Assembly (NCBI GenBank): GCA_035696365.1
Contig: DASRQS010000079.1
Location: 1-64,000 of the forward strand
Source of the DNA: JALYLC01 sp035696365
Lineage (GTDB): Bacteria > Actinomycetota > Thermoleophilia > Gaiellales > JALYLC01
Direction of reading: 5' to 3'
DNA length: 64,000 nt
This document shows, in pieces, positions 51,396 through 59,833 of this stretch. Numbering within the stretch: the stretch's first letter is position 1; every line of letters starts with the position of its first letter. A program made the position numbers and the translations under genes. The notes under the pieces are model-generated. The model had not been told where the DNA came from, made no database searches, and worked only from the letters and a program-made list of their open reading frames with translations.

Positions 51396-51890
51396 TCAGT
51401 CGTCCGGTCCGAGCGGCGGGCCGAGGTTCATCTGGCCGTGCGCGCGGAAGATCTCGATCAGCTCGTCGGTCGACGGCCGGGGCGTCTCGGGTGGCGGCAG
51501 CGTTGCGGCGGTGGCGGGCACCGAGCCGTCGCGCACGAGCCGGTCGAGACCGGCCGGGGTGCTGAGCACGAGCACCCGGGCGCCCTCGCTGTCCACCCGG
51601 AACGTGTGCGGAACGCCCATGGGCACGAGCGCCGTGCCGCCGGCCGCGAGCTCGAAGCGCTCCTCGGCGGCCCGGATCGTCAGCCCGCCCTCGAGCACGA
51701 AATAGCTCTCGTCCTGCGGGTGGGTGTGCAGAGGCGGCGACGCGCCCTTCGGGAACAGGAACTCGATCAGCGCGAACCGCCCGTCGTTGGTCTCGCCAGG
51801 CACGGTGATCGTCGCGAGCGTGCCGACGAACCAGCGCCGCTCCCCTTCGCCCGCCGCCGCCCAGGTCACCCGTGCGCCCTGCTCAGTCAT
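51396..51890 (-). CDS. Cupin-domain protein
   Basis: 164 residues. One cupin barrel: motif 1 PPLHTHPQDESYFVLEGGLT (HxH...E) and motif 2 GTALVPMGVPHTFRV (P...H) supply the usual metal ligands. Such small cupins are sugar isomerases, quercetinase-like dioxygenases or sensors. Quercetin 2,3-dioxygenase-like annotation is common for this pattern, but the substrate is not shown. ATG 51890 lies just after a REP-like repeat. Confidence 0.85.
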   Translation of the reverse strand: MTEQGARVTWAAAGEGERRWFVGTLATITVPGETNDGRFALIEFLFPKGASPPLHTHPQDESYFVLEGGLTIRAAEERFELAAGGTALVPMGVPHTFRVDSEGARVLVLSTPAGLDRLVRDGSVPATAATLPPPETPRPSTDELIEIFRAHGQMNLGPPLGPDD

Positions 51891-51930
51891 CGCGGATCGG
51901 AGACTACTGCACGGGCGAGGACGGCATAAA

Positions 51931-51992
51931 TTGGGGTCAGACCCCAAGTTATTCACGTCACAAACTCGCGCACAGATCGGGGTCCGCCCCCA
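51931..51992. repeat. REP-like palindrome, second locus
   Basis: TTGGGGTC-A-GACCCCAA (51931-51947) is a perfect palindrome, followed by GTTATTCACGTCACAAA, nearly identical to the right arm at 37117-37144 (GACCCCAAGTTATTCATCGC). A degenerate GGGGTCCGCCCCC follows at about 51979-51991. It lies in the 125-bp gap between the cupin and kinase genes. Confidence 0.7.
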
Positions 51993-52015
51993 ATACTGCT
52001 TGGTGCGGCGGCTCG

Positions 52016-52609
52016 TCAGGTTCCGTCGATCACGAGGTTGGCCACGCGCCTCGGATCCTGGCGGTCGAAGTACCAGTCCTCTGCGGCGCGCCAGCGCTCG
52101 ATCTGCTCTCGATCCTCCTCGCCGCGCTCGAGCTGGCGCGCGAGGCTCAGCTCCGGCGGCACCTCCACGACGACGATCAGGTCGTAGTGGCCGCGTAGCG
52201 CCGGCCGCGCCGTGTACACGCCCGCGACCACGACGACGCCGCGGGCGGGAACGGCGACCACGTCCTCGCCCAGGCGCTCGGCCTCCCAGTCGTAGCGGCG
52301 GTAGCGCGCGTCCTCGCCGCGCACGAGCGGAGCGAGCGCCTCGTCTCGCATGCGCTCCCAGTCGAACAGCAGGTCGACCGCCTCGAGCGGCGTCAGCGCC
52401 GCGCGGGTGCTCTCGTTCAGCGGGCGGTAGAAGTCGTCGCCCTCGATGATCGAGACGTCGCCCCGCAGCAGCGCGAGCTCGCTCGCGAGCGAGCTCTTGC
52501 CCGTGCCGCTGCGGCCGTCGATTGCGACGATCACTGCTGGGCCTTCGGGCTGCGCGGCGTCGATCGCGTCGGAGACGACCTCTGCGGCTGCGGCGCCCGG
52601 GGAGAGCAC
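52016..52609 (-). CDS. Uridine kinase-like P-loop kinase
   Basis: 197 residues. Walker A AIDGRSGTGKSSL at about 29-41, a DDFYRPLNES acceptor/base region (the DDFY motif of uridine/pantothenate kinase-like enzymes), VVVAGVYTARPAL and a lid region with RQLERGEEDREQIERWR. It probably phosphorylates a nucleoside or other small alcohol using ATP. GTG 52609 lies 5 bases after the stop of the NarL-type kinase, making it the last gene of that operon. Confidence 0.82.
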   Translation of the reverse strand: MLSPGAAAAEVVSDAIDAAQPEGPAVIVAIDGRSGTGKSSLASELALLRGDVSIIEGDDFYRPLNESTRAALTPLEAVDLLFDWERMRDEALAPLVRGEDARYRRYDWEAERLGEDVVAVPARGVVVVAGVYTARPALRGHYDLIVVVEVPPELSLARQLERGEEDREQIERWRAAEDWYFDRQDPRRVANLVIDGT

Positions 52610-52614
52610 CAGCC

Positions 52615-53712
52615 CTACGCCCCGCGCGGGAGGCGCGCGGTCAGACGCCAGCCGCCGTCCGGCGCGAGTCCAGCGTGGACGGTTCCGCCGATGCTCGCGG
52701 CACGTTCCCTGAGGCCCCGCAGGCCGTTTCCGGTGCCGGCGCCCGCGAGCCCGCCGTCCCCCTTCGCCGGGCCGTTCGCTACCTCGACCACCATCGCGTC
52801 CTGGTCCCCACGCACCAGCACGTGGACCGTCGCCCCGGAGCCATAGCGCAGGGCATTGGTGACCCCTTCCTGCACGACCCGATGCGCAAGCGCCAGGATC
52901 GGCGTCGGCAGGCTCTCGGTGTCGCCCTCCAGCCGCAGCCGTACGTCCAGACCGCTCGACGCGGCGCGCGCCACGAGTTCCTCGACGAGCGCGAGGGCCG
53001 GTGCCGAGGCAGTCGCGTCGCGATCGCCCAGCAGCGATACGAGGCGCTCGAGGTCGCCCTCGGCCTCGCGCGCCGCGCCGGCGATCGCGGCGAACGCCTC
53101 GCGCGTGAGCTGCGGGTTGTTCGCCGCGAGCCGCTGCCCGGCGCCCGCCTGGATGACCATGACGCTGATGGCGTGGGCGACGATGTCGTGGAGCTCGGCG
53201 GCGATCCGCGCGCGCTCGTACCGGACCGAGAGCCGCGCGTAGGCCTCCTGCTCCTCGTCGAGCTCGCGGTTCCGCTCGGCAAGCTGCGCGGCGAGCTCCT
53301 CGCGTCCGCGCACGGCACGCCCGCCGAACCAGGCCGCGAGCACGACGAAGACGAAGAACCCGCGGGAGCTCTGCCCGACGGCTGCACCGATCTCGCCGGC
53401 AATGGCAAGTGCGACCGGGCCGCCGAGGCCCCTCCAGTGCGGATCCCAGCGGCCGCTGAAGAACGCATGGGCCGGGAGCAGCATGTAGGCGATGGTCTCG
53501 TCGCCGCCGACGAACGAGCCGTGCGCCGCCGAGACGAGCGTCACGGCTGTCGCGAACAGCCAGGTCGCGCGCGGGTACCGGCGCGACCAGGCCAGCGCCC
53601 AGAACGCGACCAGGGCGAGCGCATCCACAGGGTCGCCGTGGCCCGAGACGAGGGCCACGGCGACCACGATCAGGCTGGCGGCGCCGCTGACCCAGAGCGC
53701 GGTGCGGCGCAT
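52615..53712 (-). CDS. NarL-type sensor histidine kinase (HisKA_3)
   Basis: 365 residues. Four or more hydrophobic helices in the first about 130 residues, a coiled linker, then the HisKA_3 dimerisation motif RARIAAELHDIVAHAISVMV with His175, and an HATPase with QEGVTNALRYGSG and GNGLRGLRERAASIGG. All key positions are present, so this is the active kinase of the pair. It lies 7 bp after a His-less homologue and probably phosphorylates the divergent NarL-type regulator at 55009. Confidence 0.92.
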   Translation of the reverse strand: MRRTALWVSGAASLIVVAVALVSGHGDPVDALALVAFWALAWSRRYPRATWLFATAVTLVSAAHGSFVGGDETIAYMLLPAHAFFSGRWDPHWRGLGGPVALAIAGEIGAAVGQSSRGFFVFVVLAAWFGGRAVRGREELAAQLAERNRELDEEQEAYARLSVRYERARIAAELHDIVAHAISVMVIQAGAGQRLAANNPQLTREAFAAIAGAAREAEGDLERLVSLLGDRDATASAPALALVEELVARAASSGLDVRLRLEGDTESLPTPILALAHRVVQEGVTNALRYGSGATVHVLVRGDQDAMVVEVANGPAKGDGGLAGAGTGNGLRGLRERAASIGGTVHAGLAPDGGWRLTARLPRGA

Positions 53713-53719
53713 CTTCAGC

Positions 53720-54847
53720 TCAGGCCCCGGCGAACATCGGGAGCGACGCCACGGCCTCGGCGCGTCCACCCCGCGCACTGGCGCTGAGCGTGCCGCGGTG
53801 CAGCTGCACGCGCTCCCGGGCGCGCTTGATCGCGGCTGCGTCGGGGCGCCGCGCCGAGCCCGAGACGGCCAGCTCGAGCGCATCGTCCCCGAAACGCACG
53901 CGCACCTCGACGGGCGCATCCTCGAGGGCGTCCAGCAGGTGCTCGACGATGCGATAGGCCGAGAGCTCGACGCCGGCCGGTAGAGCGCGAGGACTCCCCT
54001 CGACGGTCAGGCGCGACTCACTGCCGCGTGCTTGCAGTAGGAGTGCCTCGAGGTGCATGAGCGTGGGCTGCGGCGCAGGCGGAAGTCCGGACGCGTCATC
54101 GCGCAGGACGCCGACGACGGTCCGCATCTGGTCGAGCGTCTGGCGGCTCTGGGTCTCGATCTCATGCAGGGCGGCCGCGGCGGCCGCCGGGTCGGACGTC
54201 TGTCCGCCCGCCTCGGCGAGAGCGCCGAGCTCGCTCAGGCGGCGCTGCAGCAGCTCGTCGAGCTCCGCGGACACGCGGGACCGGTCGGCCGTGACCTCCA
54301 GAAGCGCACGGCGGTCGCGTGCCTCGCGCAGCTCCTCCGTGCGCGTTGCGAGCGAGCGCGTAAGCGCACTGCGGGAGCGAAGCAGGCGACCGGCGCCCCA
54401 GACCGCTACGGCAATGGGGATGAGGAACCACATCGCCGCGAGGGGTGCCCCCTCGGAGCTGTCGTAGAGACAGATCGTGAGCTCGATCGCCAGCACGCCC
54501 GCGAGCCCGATCCAGCTCGCACGACCTGTCAGCTGTGCACCGGCGGAGAACGCGAGCACCATGGCCAGCGGGAGGACGATGCCGCACCTGACGATCTCCC
54601 CGAAGGCGGCATCGTGCGCGAGCAGCAGGCCGAGCGTCGCCCCGACGGCCGCGAGCGGCGCGACGCGGCGCCAGGCGAGCGGCACGAAGATCAGCGGGAA
54701 GAAGATGGCGGCGGCCGTGCTCGGCTTGTGCGCATCGTTCTTGATGTCGCCGATGATGTAGGCGACGCTGCCCGCGCAGAACAGGGCTGCGAGCGCGATG
54801 TCGCGCCAGCCGAGCCGGCGGGTTGCGAGCTTGAGGGAATCGATCAT
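53720..54847 (-). CDS. Histidine-kinase-like protein lacking the phospho-acceptor His
   Basis: 375 residues with about six hydrophobic helices and a HisKA_3-like region RSRVSAELDELLQRRLSELG, where the usual ELHD is ELDE: Asp197 replaces His. The ATPase domain is also eroded (AYRIVEHLLDALEDAPVEVR in place of the N box; no clear GxGLxG box). It is most likely a pseudokinase that heterodimerises with the intact kinase encoded 7 bp downstream, or a ligand sensor for it. AAGGAAC lies 10 bases before ATG 54847. Confidence 0.85.
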   Translation of the reverse strand: MIDSLKLATRRLGWRDIALAALFCAGSVAYIIGDIKNDAHKPSTAAAIFFPLIFVPLAWRRVAPLAAVGATLGLLLAHDAAFGEIVRCGIVLPLAMVLAFSAGAQLTGRASWIGLAGVLAIELTICLYDSSEGAPLAAMWFLIPIAVAVWGAGRLLRSRSALTRSLATRTEELREARDRRALLEVTADRSRVSAELDELLQRRLSELGALAEAGGQTSDPAAAAAALHEIETQSRQTLDQMRTVVGVLRDDASGLPPAPQPTLMHLEALLLQARGSESRLTVEGSPRALPAGVELSAYRIVEHLLDALEDAPVEVRVRFGDDALELAVSGSARRPDAAAIKRARERVQLHRGTLSASARGGRAEAVASLPMFAGA

Positions 54848-54932
54848 GGCGCCCGTTCCTTTCGTGAGAGCGTAGCCCCGCCCCGAGTGTGGCGTGGGCG
54901 GATCCAGCATCGATCGCGCTCCGCGCTCGCCG

Positions 54933-54982
54933 GTCATCCGCGCGCATGAACTGCGGGCAGCGCTCTCATTCGCCCGGATGAC
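54933..54982. promoter_or_regulatory. Inverted repeat in the divergent kinase/regulator gap
   Basis: GTCATCCG (54933-54940) and CGGATGAC (54975-54982) form a widely spaced inverted repeat in the 161-bp gap between the kinase operon and the regulator gene. It could be a binding site for the NarL-type regulator. Positional argument only. Confidence 0.3.
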
Positions 54983-55008
54983 GCGGGCAGAGGGCCAGCC
55001 GCGATGAT

Positions 55009-56232
55009 GTGCGCGTGGACGAGACGTTCGTCACGATCCTTGTGGCCGAGGGCGCGGGAGCCGCGTCGCTCTTCGAGCGCGCTGGAGACGAGGCGGCGGA
55101 CGCTGTCCGCCGCGAGTACGTCGCTACGCTGCGCCGCGCCGTGTCGGCGCACGGCGGGCGAGAGGTCAGGTCGAGTGGCGCGGGCCTGACGGTCGCGTTC
55201 ACGGGCGCCGCCTCCGCCGTGCTCTGCGCCGTGGAGATGCAGGGCTCACTTGCGCAGGACGCGCACGGATTGGACCTGCGGATCGGCGTCGATGCGGGGG
55301 AGGCCCAGCCGGGCGACGACGATCTGTACGGCACGGCGGTGATCGTCGCCGGCGGGCTGTGCGCGGCCGCAGGCGACGGCGAGATCCTCGTCTCCGAGGC
55401 GGTCCGCCACATCGCCGCGCCCCGGGTCCCGAACACGATCCAGCCGGCAGGGGCAGTGCGCGTGCCGGGCCTGAAGGGCGCCCTGGGCGCGGCACGCGTG
55501 CTCTGGGGAGACGCGGCACCGGCCGCGCCGGCGGGTGCGCGCCCGATCTCGGTGCTGATCGCCGACGACCAGCAACTCGTGCGCACAGGGTTCCGCGTGA
55601 TCCTCGAGGAGGAGGGCGACATCCGCGTCGTCGGCGAGGCGGCAGACGGCCGCGCCGCGGTCGCGATGACCCGAGCGCGGCGCCCCGACGTCGTCCTCAT
55701 GGACATCCGCATGCCCGAGCTGGACGGGCTCAGGGCTGCCGAGGAGATCATCTCGGACGGCGATCTCACCACAGCCGTCGTGATGCTCACGACCTTCGAC
55801 GTCGGCCACTACGTCTACGAGGCGCTGCGCATCGGAGCCAGTGGTTTCCTGCTCAAGGACGCCCCGGCGGCGCGGCTGCTCGACGCCGTGCGCGTCGCCG
55901 CGGCCGGCGACGCGCTGATCGCTCCGTCGATCACCCGGCGCCTGATCGAGCAGTTCGCGCGCGCCGCGCAGCCACGGCCGGGCACCGTTCCGGCCGCGCT
56001 CTCCGAGCTCACCGCGCGCGAGTTGGACGTCCTGCGTCTCGTCGCGCGCGGGCTCTCGAACGCCGAGATCGCACGGGAGCTGGTGCTCGGCGAGAATACG
56101 GTCAAGAGCCACGTCGCGCACCTACTGGCGAAGCTCAACCTGCGCGACCGCGTGCAGGCCGTGGTCGTCGCCTACGAGACGGGTCTCGTCGCGCCCGAGC
56201 TTGCACCGACGCCGGTCGATCCCGCAAGCTAG
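55009..56232 (+). CDS. NarL-type response regulator with N-terminal degenerate cyclase domain
   Basis: 407 residues. Residues 5-168 are a class III cyclase homology domain (FVTILVAEGAGAASLFERAG, HGGREVRSSGAGLTVAFTG, AVIVAGGLCAAAGDGEILVS). Both metal-binding Asp positions are lost (AEGAG for xDxxG, SGAGL for GDGL) and the Asn/Arg catalytic motif is replaced, so it is non-catalytic. Residues 179-300 form a receiver with Asp232 (VVLMDIRMP) and Lys in LLKDAPA; about 330-395 is a LuxR helix-turn-helix (LTARELDVLRLVARGLSNAE then NTVKSHVAHLLAKLNLRDRV). GTG 55009 and GTG 55015 are possible starts. Divergent from the kinase operon. Confidence 0.88.
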   Translation: MRVDETFVTILVAEGAGAASLFERAGDEAADAVRREYVATLRRAVSAHGGREVRSSGAGLTVAFTGAASAVLCAVEMQGSLAQDAHGLDLRIGVDAGEAQPGDDDLYGTAVIVAGGLCAAAGDGEILVSEAVRHIAAPRVPNTIQPAGAVRVPGLKGALGAARVLWGDAAPAAPAGARPISVLIADDQQLVRTGFRVILEEEGDIRVVGEAADGRAAVAMTRARRPDVVLMDIRMPELDGLRAAEEIISDGDLTTAVVMLTTFDVGHYVYEALRIGASGFLLKDAPAARLLDAVRVAAAGDALIAPSITRRLIEQFARAAQPRPGTVPAALSELTARELDVLRLVARGLSNAEIARELVLGENTVKSHVAHLLAKLNLRDRVQAVVVAYETGLVAPELAPTPVDPAS

Positions 56233-56238
56233 AACGTC

Positions 56239-56266
56239 CTAGGGCCCTACTGAGACGGGCCCTTAG
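56239..56266. repeat. GGGCCCGTCTCAGTAGGGCC repeat / bidirectional terminator
   Basis: AGGGCCC (56241-56247) and GGGCCCT (56257-56263) form a stem around TACTGAGAC between converging genes. The minus strand reads CTAAGGGCCCGTCTCAGTAG, matching the copies at 39465-39514. It contains the TAA stop of the GH4 gene. Confidence 0.6.
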
Positions 56267-57552
56267 CGCAGCGCCTCCGGCAGTAGGTCGCGATAGGCCT
56301 CGAGCATTTCCGCGACGAGCGCGTCGATCTCGTCCAGCGTGAGGCTGGCGGCCGTGTTGGGATCGAGCATCGCCGCGTGGCGCACGTGGTCGGGCCTGCC
56401 CTCGAGGACGGCCCGCACGGTCAGGTCGCAGACGTTCGAGAACGTGCGGTTGAGCGCGGCGCACTGCGGCGCAACCTCGCCCACGTACGTGGGATTGACG
56501 CCCGTTCGATCGACCAGGCACGGCACCTCGACGCAGACGTCGGCCGGCAGGTTCGTGATCAGGCCCGTGTTGCGCACGTTGCCGTAGATCACGGACGGCT
56601 CACCGGTCTCGATCGAGTTGATGATGACCGACGCGTACTCCCAGCTGCGCTCGAGCTCGAGCGGAGCGCCCGTCGCGATCTCGCGCTTGATGCGCTCGTA
56701 CTCTGCAAGGCCCTCCTCGCCGCGCCCGACGAGGTCGCCGACCGGGATGCGGAACCGCTCGACCTCGGAGTCGTGCCGCATGTACCAGGGCGAGTACTCC
56801 GCGGAGTGCTCGCTCGACTCCGTGGGGAAGTAGCCGAGCCGCCGGTACATGTCGACGCGCACGCGCCGCAGCAGGTCGGGGTTACGCTCGATCGCCTCGT
56901 CGAGCTTCGGATAGAGGCTCTCGCCGCCATGCTCGAGGCGGTAGAGGAACGTCTGGTGGTTGATGCCGGCGCCGAAGTACGTGACCTCCTCGACGGGAAC
57001 GCCGCAGAGGCCGGCGATCATCTCCATGGTGCCCTGGACCGAGTGGCAGAGCCCGACGACCTGCTGCTGCGGCGTCCCCTGGTAGACGAGCTGGCAGATC
57101 ATCGCCATGGGATTCGTGTAGTTGAGGAGCCAGGCGCCCGGGCAGACCTCGGCCATGTCGTGGCCGATGCCGAGCATCACCGGCGCCGTGCGCAGCGTGC
57201 GGATGATGCCGCCGACGCCGAGCGTGTCGCCGATCGTCTGGCGCACGCCGTGGCGGGCGGGGATCTCGTGGTCGCGCACCGTGGCCGCGTGCCCGCCCAC
57301 CTGGATGCTGTTGATCACGTAACCGGCGCCCTCGAGTGCCTCGCGGCGATCGAGCGAGGCCGTCACCGTGGGCCGCGCGCCGAGCGTTTCGGCGACCCGG
57401 TGGGCGAGCAGCTCCGCCGTCGCAAGGCGCTCGGGATTGATGTCGTGCAGCGCGATCTCGCTCTCGGCCAGCTCCGGGAAGGAGAGGATGTCCCCGAGCA
57501 GATTGCGGGTGAACTCGACGCTTCCCGCGCCGACGAACGCGATCTTGGGCAT
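56263..57552 (-). CDS. Glycoside hydrolase family 4, alpha-galactosidase-like
   Basis: 429 residues. NAD-binding AFVGAGSVEFTRNLLGDIL at the N-terminus, NYTNPMAM, metal-binding Cys169 and His170 in GLCHSVQGTMEMI and His199 in GAGINHQTF. The CHS form is typical of MelA-type alpha-galactosidases. GH4 enzymes need NAD and manganese and hydrolyse alpha-glycosides by an oxidation-elimination route in the cytoplasm. It is divergent from a CUT1 sugar transporter, a natural supplier of substrate such as melibiose or raffinose-type sugars (inference). ATG 57552 chosen at the Rossmann start. Confidence 0.92.
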   Translation of the reverse strand: MPKIAFVGAGSVEFTRNLLGDILSFPELAESEIALHDINPERLATAELLAHRVAETLGARPTVTASLDRREALEGAGYVINSIQVGGHAATVRDHEIPARHGVRQTIGDTLGVGGIIRTLRTAPVMLGIGHDMAEVCPGAWLLNYTNPMAMICQLVYQGTPQQQVVGLCHSVQGTMEMIAGLCGVPVEEVTYFGAGINHQTFLYRLEHGGESLYPKLDEAIERNPDLLRRVRVDMYRRLGYFPTESSEHSAEYSPWYMRHDSEVERFRIPVGDLVGRGEEGLAEYERIKREIATGAPLELERSWEYASVIINSIETGEPSVIYGNVRNTGLITNLPADVCVEVPCLVDRTGVNPTYVGEVAPQCAALNRTFSNVCDLTVRAVLEGRPDHVRHAAMLDPNTAASLTLDEIDALVAEMLEAYRDLLPEALR

Positions 57553-57573
57553 TGGGATCCTGGCGGTAGACGG

Positions 57574-57615
57574 CGGACGGTGAGCGCGCTGTAGAGTCGC
57601 AGACTCGTCCGTCCG
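57574..57615. promoter_or_regulatory. Dyad elements between GH4 and sugar-transporter genes
   Basis: The 73-bp divergent gap contains GAGTC-GCA-GACTC (57594-57606), flanked by CGGACGG (57574-57580) and CCGTCCG (57609-57615), two nested inverted repeats. They may form an operator or a 5' hairpin. No regulator gene is adjacent. Confidence 0.35.
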
Positions 57616-57625
57616 GGAAGGAGCC

Positions 57626-58912
57626 ATGGTGAGGAAGACCCCGCTCGTCGTTGCAGCCATCGCCGCTGCCGCACTGGTCACGGCGTCCGCAGCCGGCGCG
57701 CGTCCGGCCGCCTCGCACAAGACGGTCGACATCACGGTCTGGCATGCCCAGACCGACTCTGCGCAGAAGACGTTCCACCGGCTCGTCGGGCAGTTCAACA
57801 AGACGCACCCGGGCATCGTGGTGCACGACCAGCTCGGCTCGGGCGGCGACGAGATGGTGCAGAAGCTGCAGGCCGTGATCGGCTCGGACAACTACCCCGA
57901 CATCGCTTACGTCTACGGCTCGGACGTACCCAATGTGTCGCAGTCCAACAAGGTCGTCGACATCTCGAAGGACATCAAGGCCGCCGGCTTCGCCTGGAAC
58001 AGCCTCTACCCGGCGGGGCGCGAGACGGCCACCGTCGGCTCGAAGGTCGTCGGCTTTCCGGCGGTGATCGACAACCTCGCGGTCGTCTACAACAAGAAGC
58101 TCCTCAAGGCGGCCGGGGTCGCGCCGCCCAAGGCGAGCTGGACCTGGAACGACTATCGCGCGATGGCCAAGAAGCTCACAAACGCGAGCAAGGACATCAT
58201 CGGTACCGGCTTTCCGGTCTCGGGCAGCGAGGACACGACCTGGCGTCTCTGGCCGATGATCTGGCAGCAGGGCGGTAGCGTGCTCGACAGCGCGAACAAG
58301 AAGGCGCTCTTCGCCGGCCCCCAAGGCGTCAAGGCGCTGCAACTGCTGGCGGACATGGCGCTCAAGGACAAGTCGCTGTATCCGGACCAGACGCCGGACA
58401 CGCAGAAGATGTACGGCCTCTTCAACTCGGGCAAGATGGCCATGGTCGTGACCGGCCCGTGGCAGCTGTCCGACATCACGGATCACCACGTGCCCTACGG
58501 CGTGCAGGTCTTGCCGGGCTTCGGGAGCTCGCACGAGACGATCTCCGGTCCCGACGTGTACATGGTCTTCAACCACTCCGACGAGCGCCGAGGGGCAGCC
58601 GTCAAGTTCCTCGCCTGGCTGCACGAGCCGGCGCAGGACCTGCAGTGGGACGTCGGCAGCGGCAACCTTCCGCTCAGTGCGAAGACCGCTGCGCTACCCG
58701 CGTTCAAGGCCTACGCCGCGAAGTACCCGGGCGTCGACCTGTTCGTCAAGAACCTGCAGAACGCGCATCACATCCGCCCGCCGGTGGCGGCCTACACGCA
58801 GGTCTCCGTGGCTGTCGGCAAGGCGATCGCGACGTCACTGCTGGGGCGCGGCAGTCCCCAGGACACGCTCAGCGCGGCGGCCAAGACCGCCGACAAAGCA
58901 CTCTCGTCCTGA
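57626..58912 (+). CDS. Sugar ABC transporter substrate-binding protein (CUT1, family 1)
   Basis: 428 residues with a signal peptide (VRKTPLVVAAIAAAALVTAS) and no lipobox. Family 1 features: VDITVWHAQTDSAQKTFHRL, GSDNYPDIAYVYGSDV, VVGFPAVIDNLAVVYNKKLL, WTWNDYRAMAKKLT, and FNSGKMAMVVTGPWQLSDI. It binds an oligosaccharide outside the membrane. GGAAGGAGCC precedes ATG 57626. The first permease GTG follows its stop after 3 bases with no hairpin, unlike the other two binding-protein genes in this window. Confidence 0.93.
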   Translation: MVRKTPLVVAAIAAAALVTASAAGARPAASHKTVDITVWHAQTDSAQKTFHRLVGQFNKTHPGIVVHDQLGSGGDEMVQKLQAVIGSDNYPDIAYVYGSDVPNVSQSNKVVDISKDIKAAGFAWNSLYPAGRETATVGSKVVGFPAVIDNLAVVYNKKLLKAAGVAPPKASWTWNDYRAMAKKLTNASKDIIGTGFPVSGSEDTTWRLWPMIWQQGGSVLDSANKKALFAGPQGVKALQLLADMALKDKSLYPDQTPDTQKMYGLFNSGKMAMVVTGPWQLSDITDHHVPYGVQVLPGFGSSHETISGPDVYMVFNHSDERRGAAVKFLAWLHEPAQDLQWDVGSGNLPLSAKTAALPAFKAYAAKYPGVDLFVKNLQNAHHIRPPVAAYTQVSVAVGKAIATSLLGRGSPQDTLSAAAKTADKALSS

Positions 58913-58915
58913 GCC

Positions 58916-59833
58916 GTGGCGGCGGTTGCTCGAGGGCGTCCGCGACCGCCGGCCTGGCGGCGTGCGCTGCCCGAGAACCTCACGGGCTGGTCGTTCGTCC
59001 TGCCGGCCTCGCTGCTGGTGCTCGGCCTCGGGTTCTTCCCGGTCATCTGGTCGTTCCTGCTCTCGACCAAGTCCACCAACGGCTTCGGCCCTGAACACAG
59101 CGTCGGCCTCGCGAACTACCGCGAGCTCGCGCACGACCCTGAGTGGCTCGCGGCGGTCAGTCGCTCGCTCAAGTTCACGGCGCTCTACGTGCCGGTGACC
59201 GTGCTGATGGGGCTCGGCCTCGCGCTCCTGCTGAACCAGAAGATCCGCTTCATCGGCTTCTACCGCACGTGCTTCTTCGTGCCGTTCGTGGCCTCCGCGG
59301 CGGCCACCGGCGTGATCTTCCTGTACGTGCTGGACCCGCAGTACGGCGTCGTCGACAACGGGCTCGCGTGGATGGGCTTCAAGCGCCAGCTCTTCCTCGA
59401 CGACCCCGACTGGGCGCTCTTCCTGCTCGCGCCCATCTACACCTGGACGGCCGTCGGCTTCGACGTGCTCATCTACCTGGCCGCGCTGCAGGACGTGCCG
59501 CAGGATCAGAGCGAGGCGGCGCGCATCGACGGCGCCGGCCGCTTCGCCATCTTCCGCCACGTGATCCTTCCGGCCGTCCGGCCGATCACCGTCCTGGCGG
59601 TCGTCTGGGAGACGATCAACGCGCTGCAGTTCTTCGACATCGCCTGGGCGACCAAGCGCGGCGGGCCGATCGACGCGACCACCGTGATCATCGTGTACGG
59701 CTACAAGCTCGGGTTCGTCAACGGGCAGCAGGGCCTCGGCGCGGCCGTCGCGTGCGTGCTCTTCCTCGCCATCGTGGTGCTCGTGCTGCTCCAGGTCGGC
59801 TACGCGCGCTGGAGGAAGCTCGGTGTCGTCTGA
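58916..59833 (+). CDS. Sugar ABC transporter permease (MalF/UgpA type)
   Basis: 305 residues, GTG 58916, six hydrophobic helices. The EAA loop reads DQSEAARIDGAGRFAIFRHVILPAVRP (about 196-222), the CUT1 permease signature. A short basic N-terminal tail leads into helix 1. It couples to the next permease by an 11-bp overlap. No ATPase gene lies in the operon; a shared MsmK/MalK-type ATPase elsewhere probably energises it. Confidence 0.93.
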   Translation: MAAVARGRPRPPAWRRALPENLTGWSFVLPASLLVLGLGFFPVIWSFLLSTKSTNGFGPEHSVGLANYRELAHDPEWLAAVSRSLKFTALYVPVTVLMGLGLALLLNQKIRFIGFYRTCFFVPFVASAAATGVIFLYVLDPQYGVVDNGLAWMGFKRQLFLDDPDWALFLLAPIYTWTAVGFDVLIYLAALQDVPQDQSEAARIDGAGRFAIFRHVILPAVRPITVLAVVWETINALQFFDIAWATKRGGPIDATTVIIVYGYKLGFVNGQQGLGAAVACVLFLAIVVLVLLQVGYARWRKLGVV

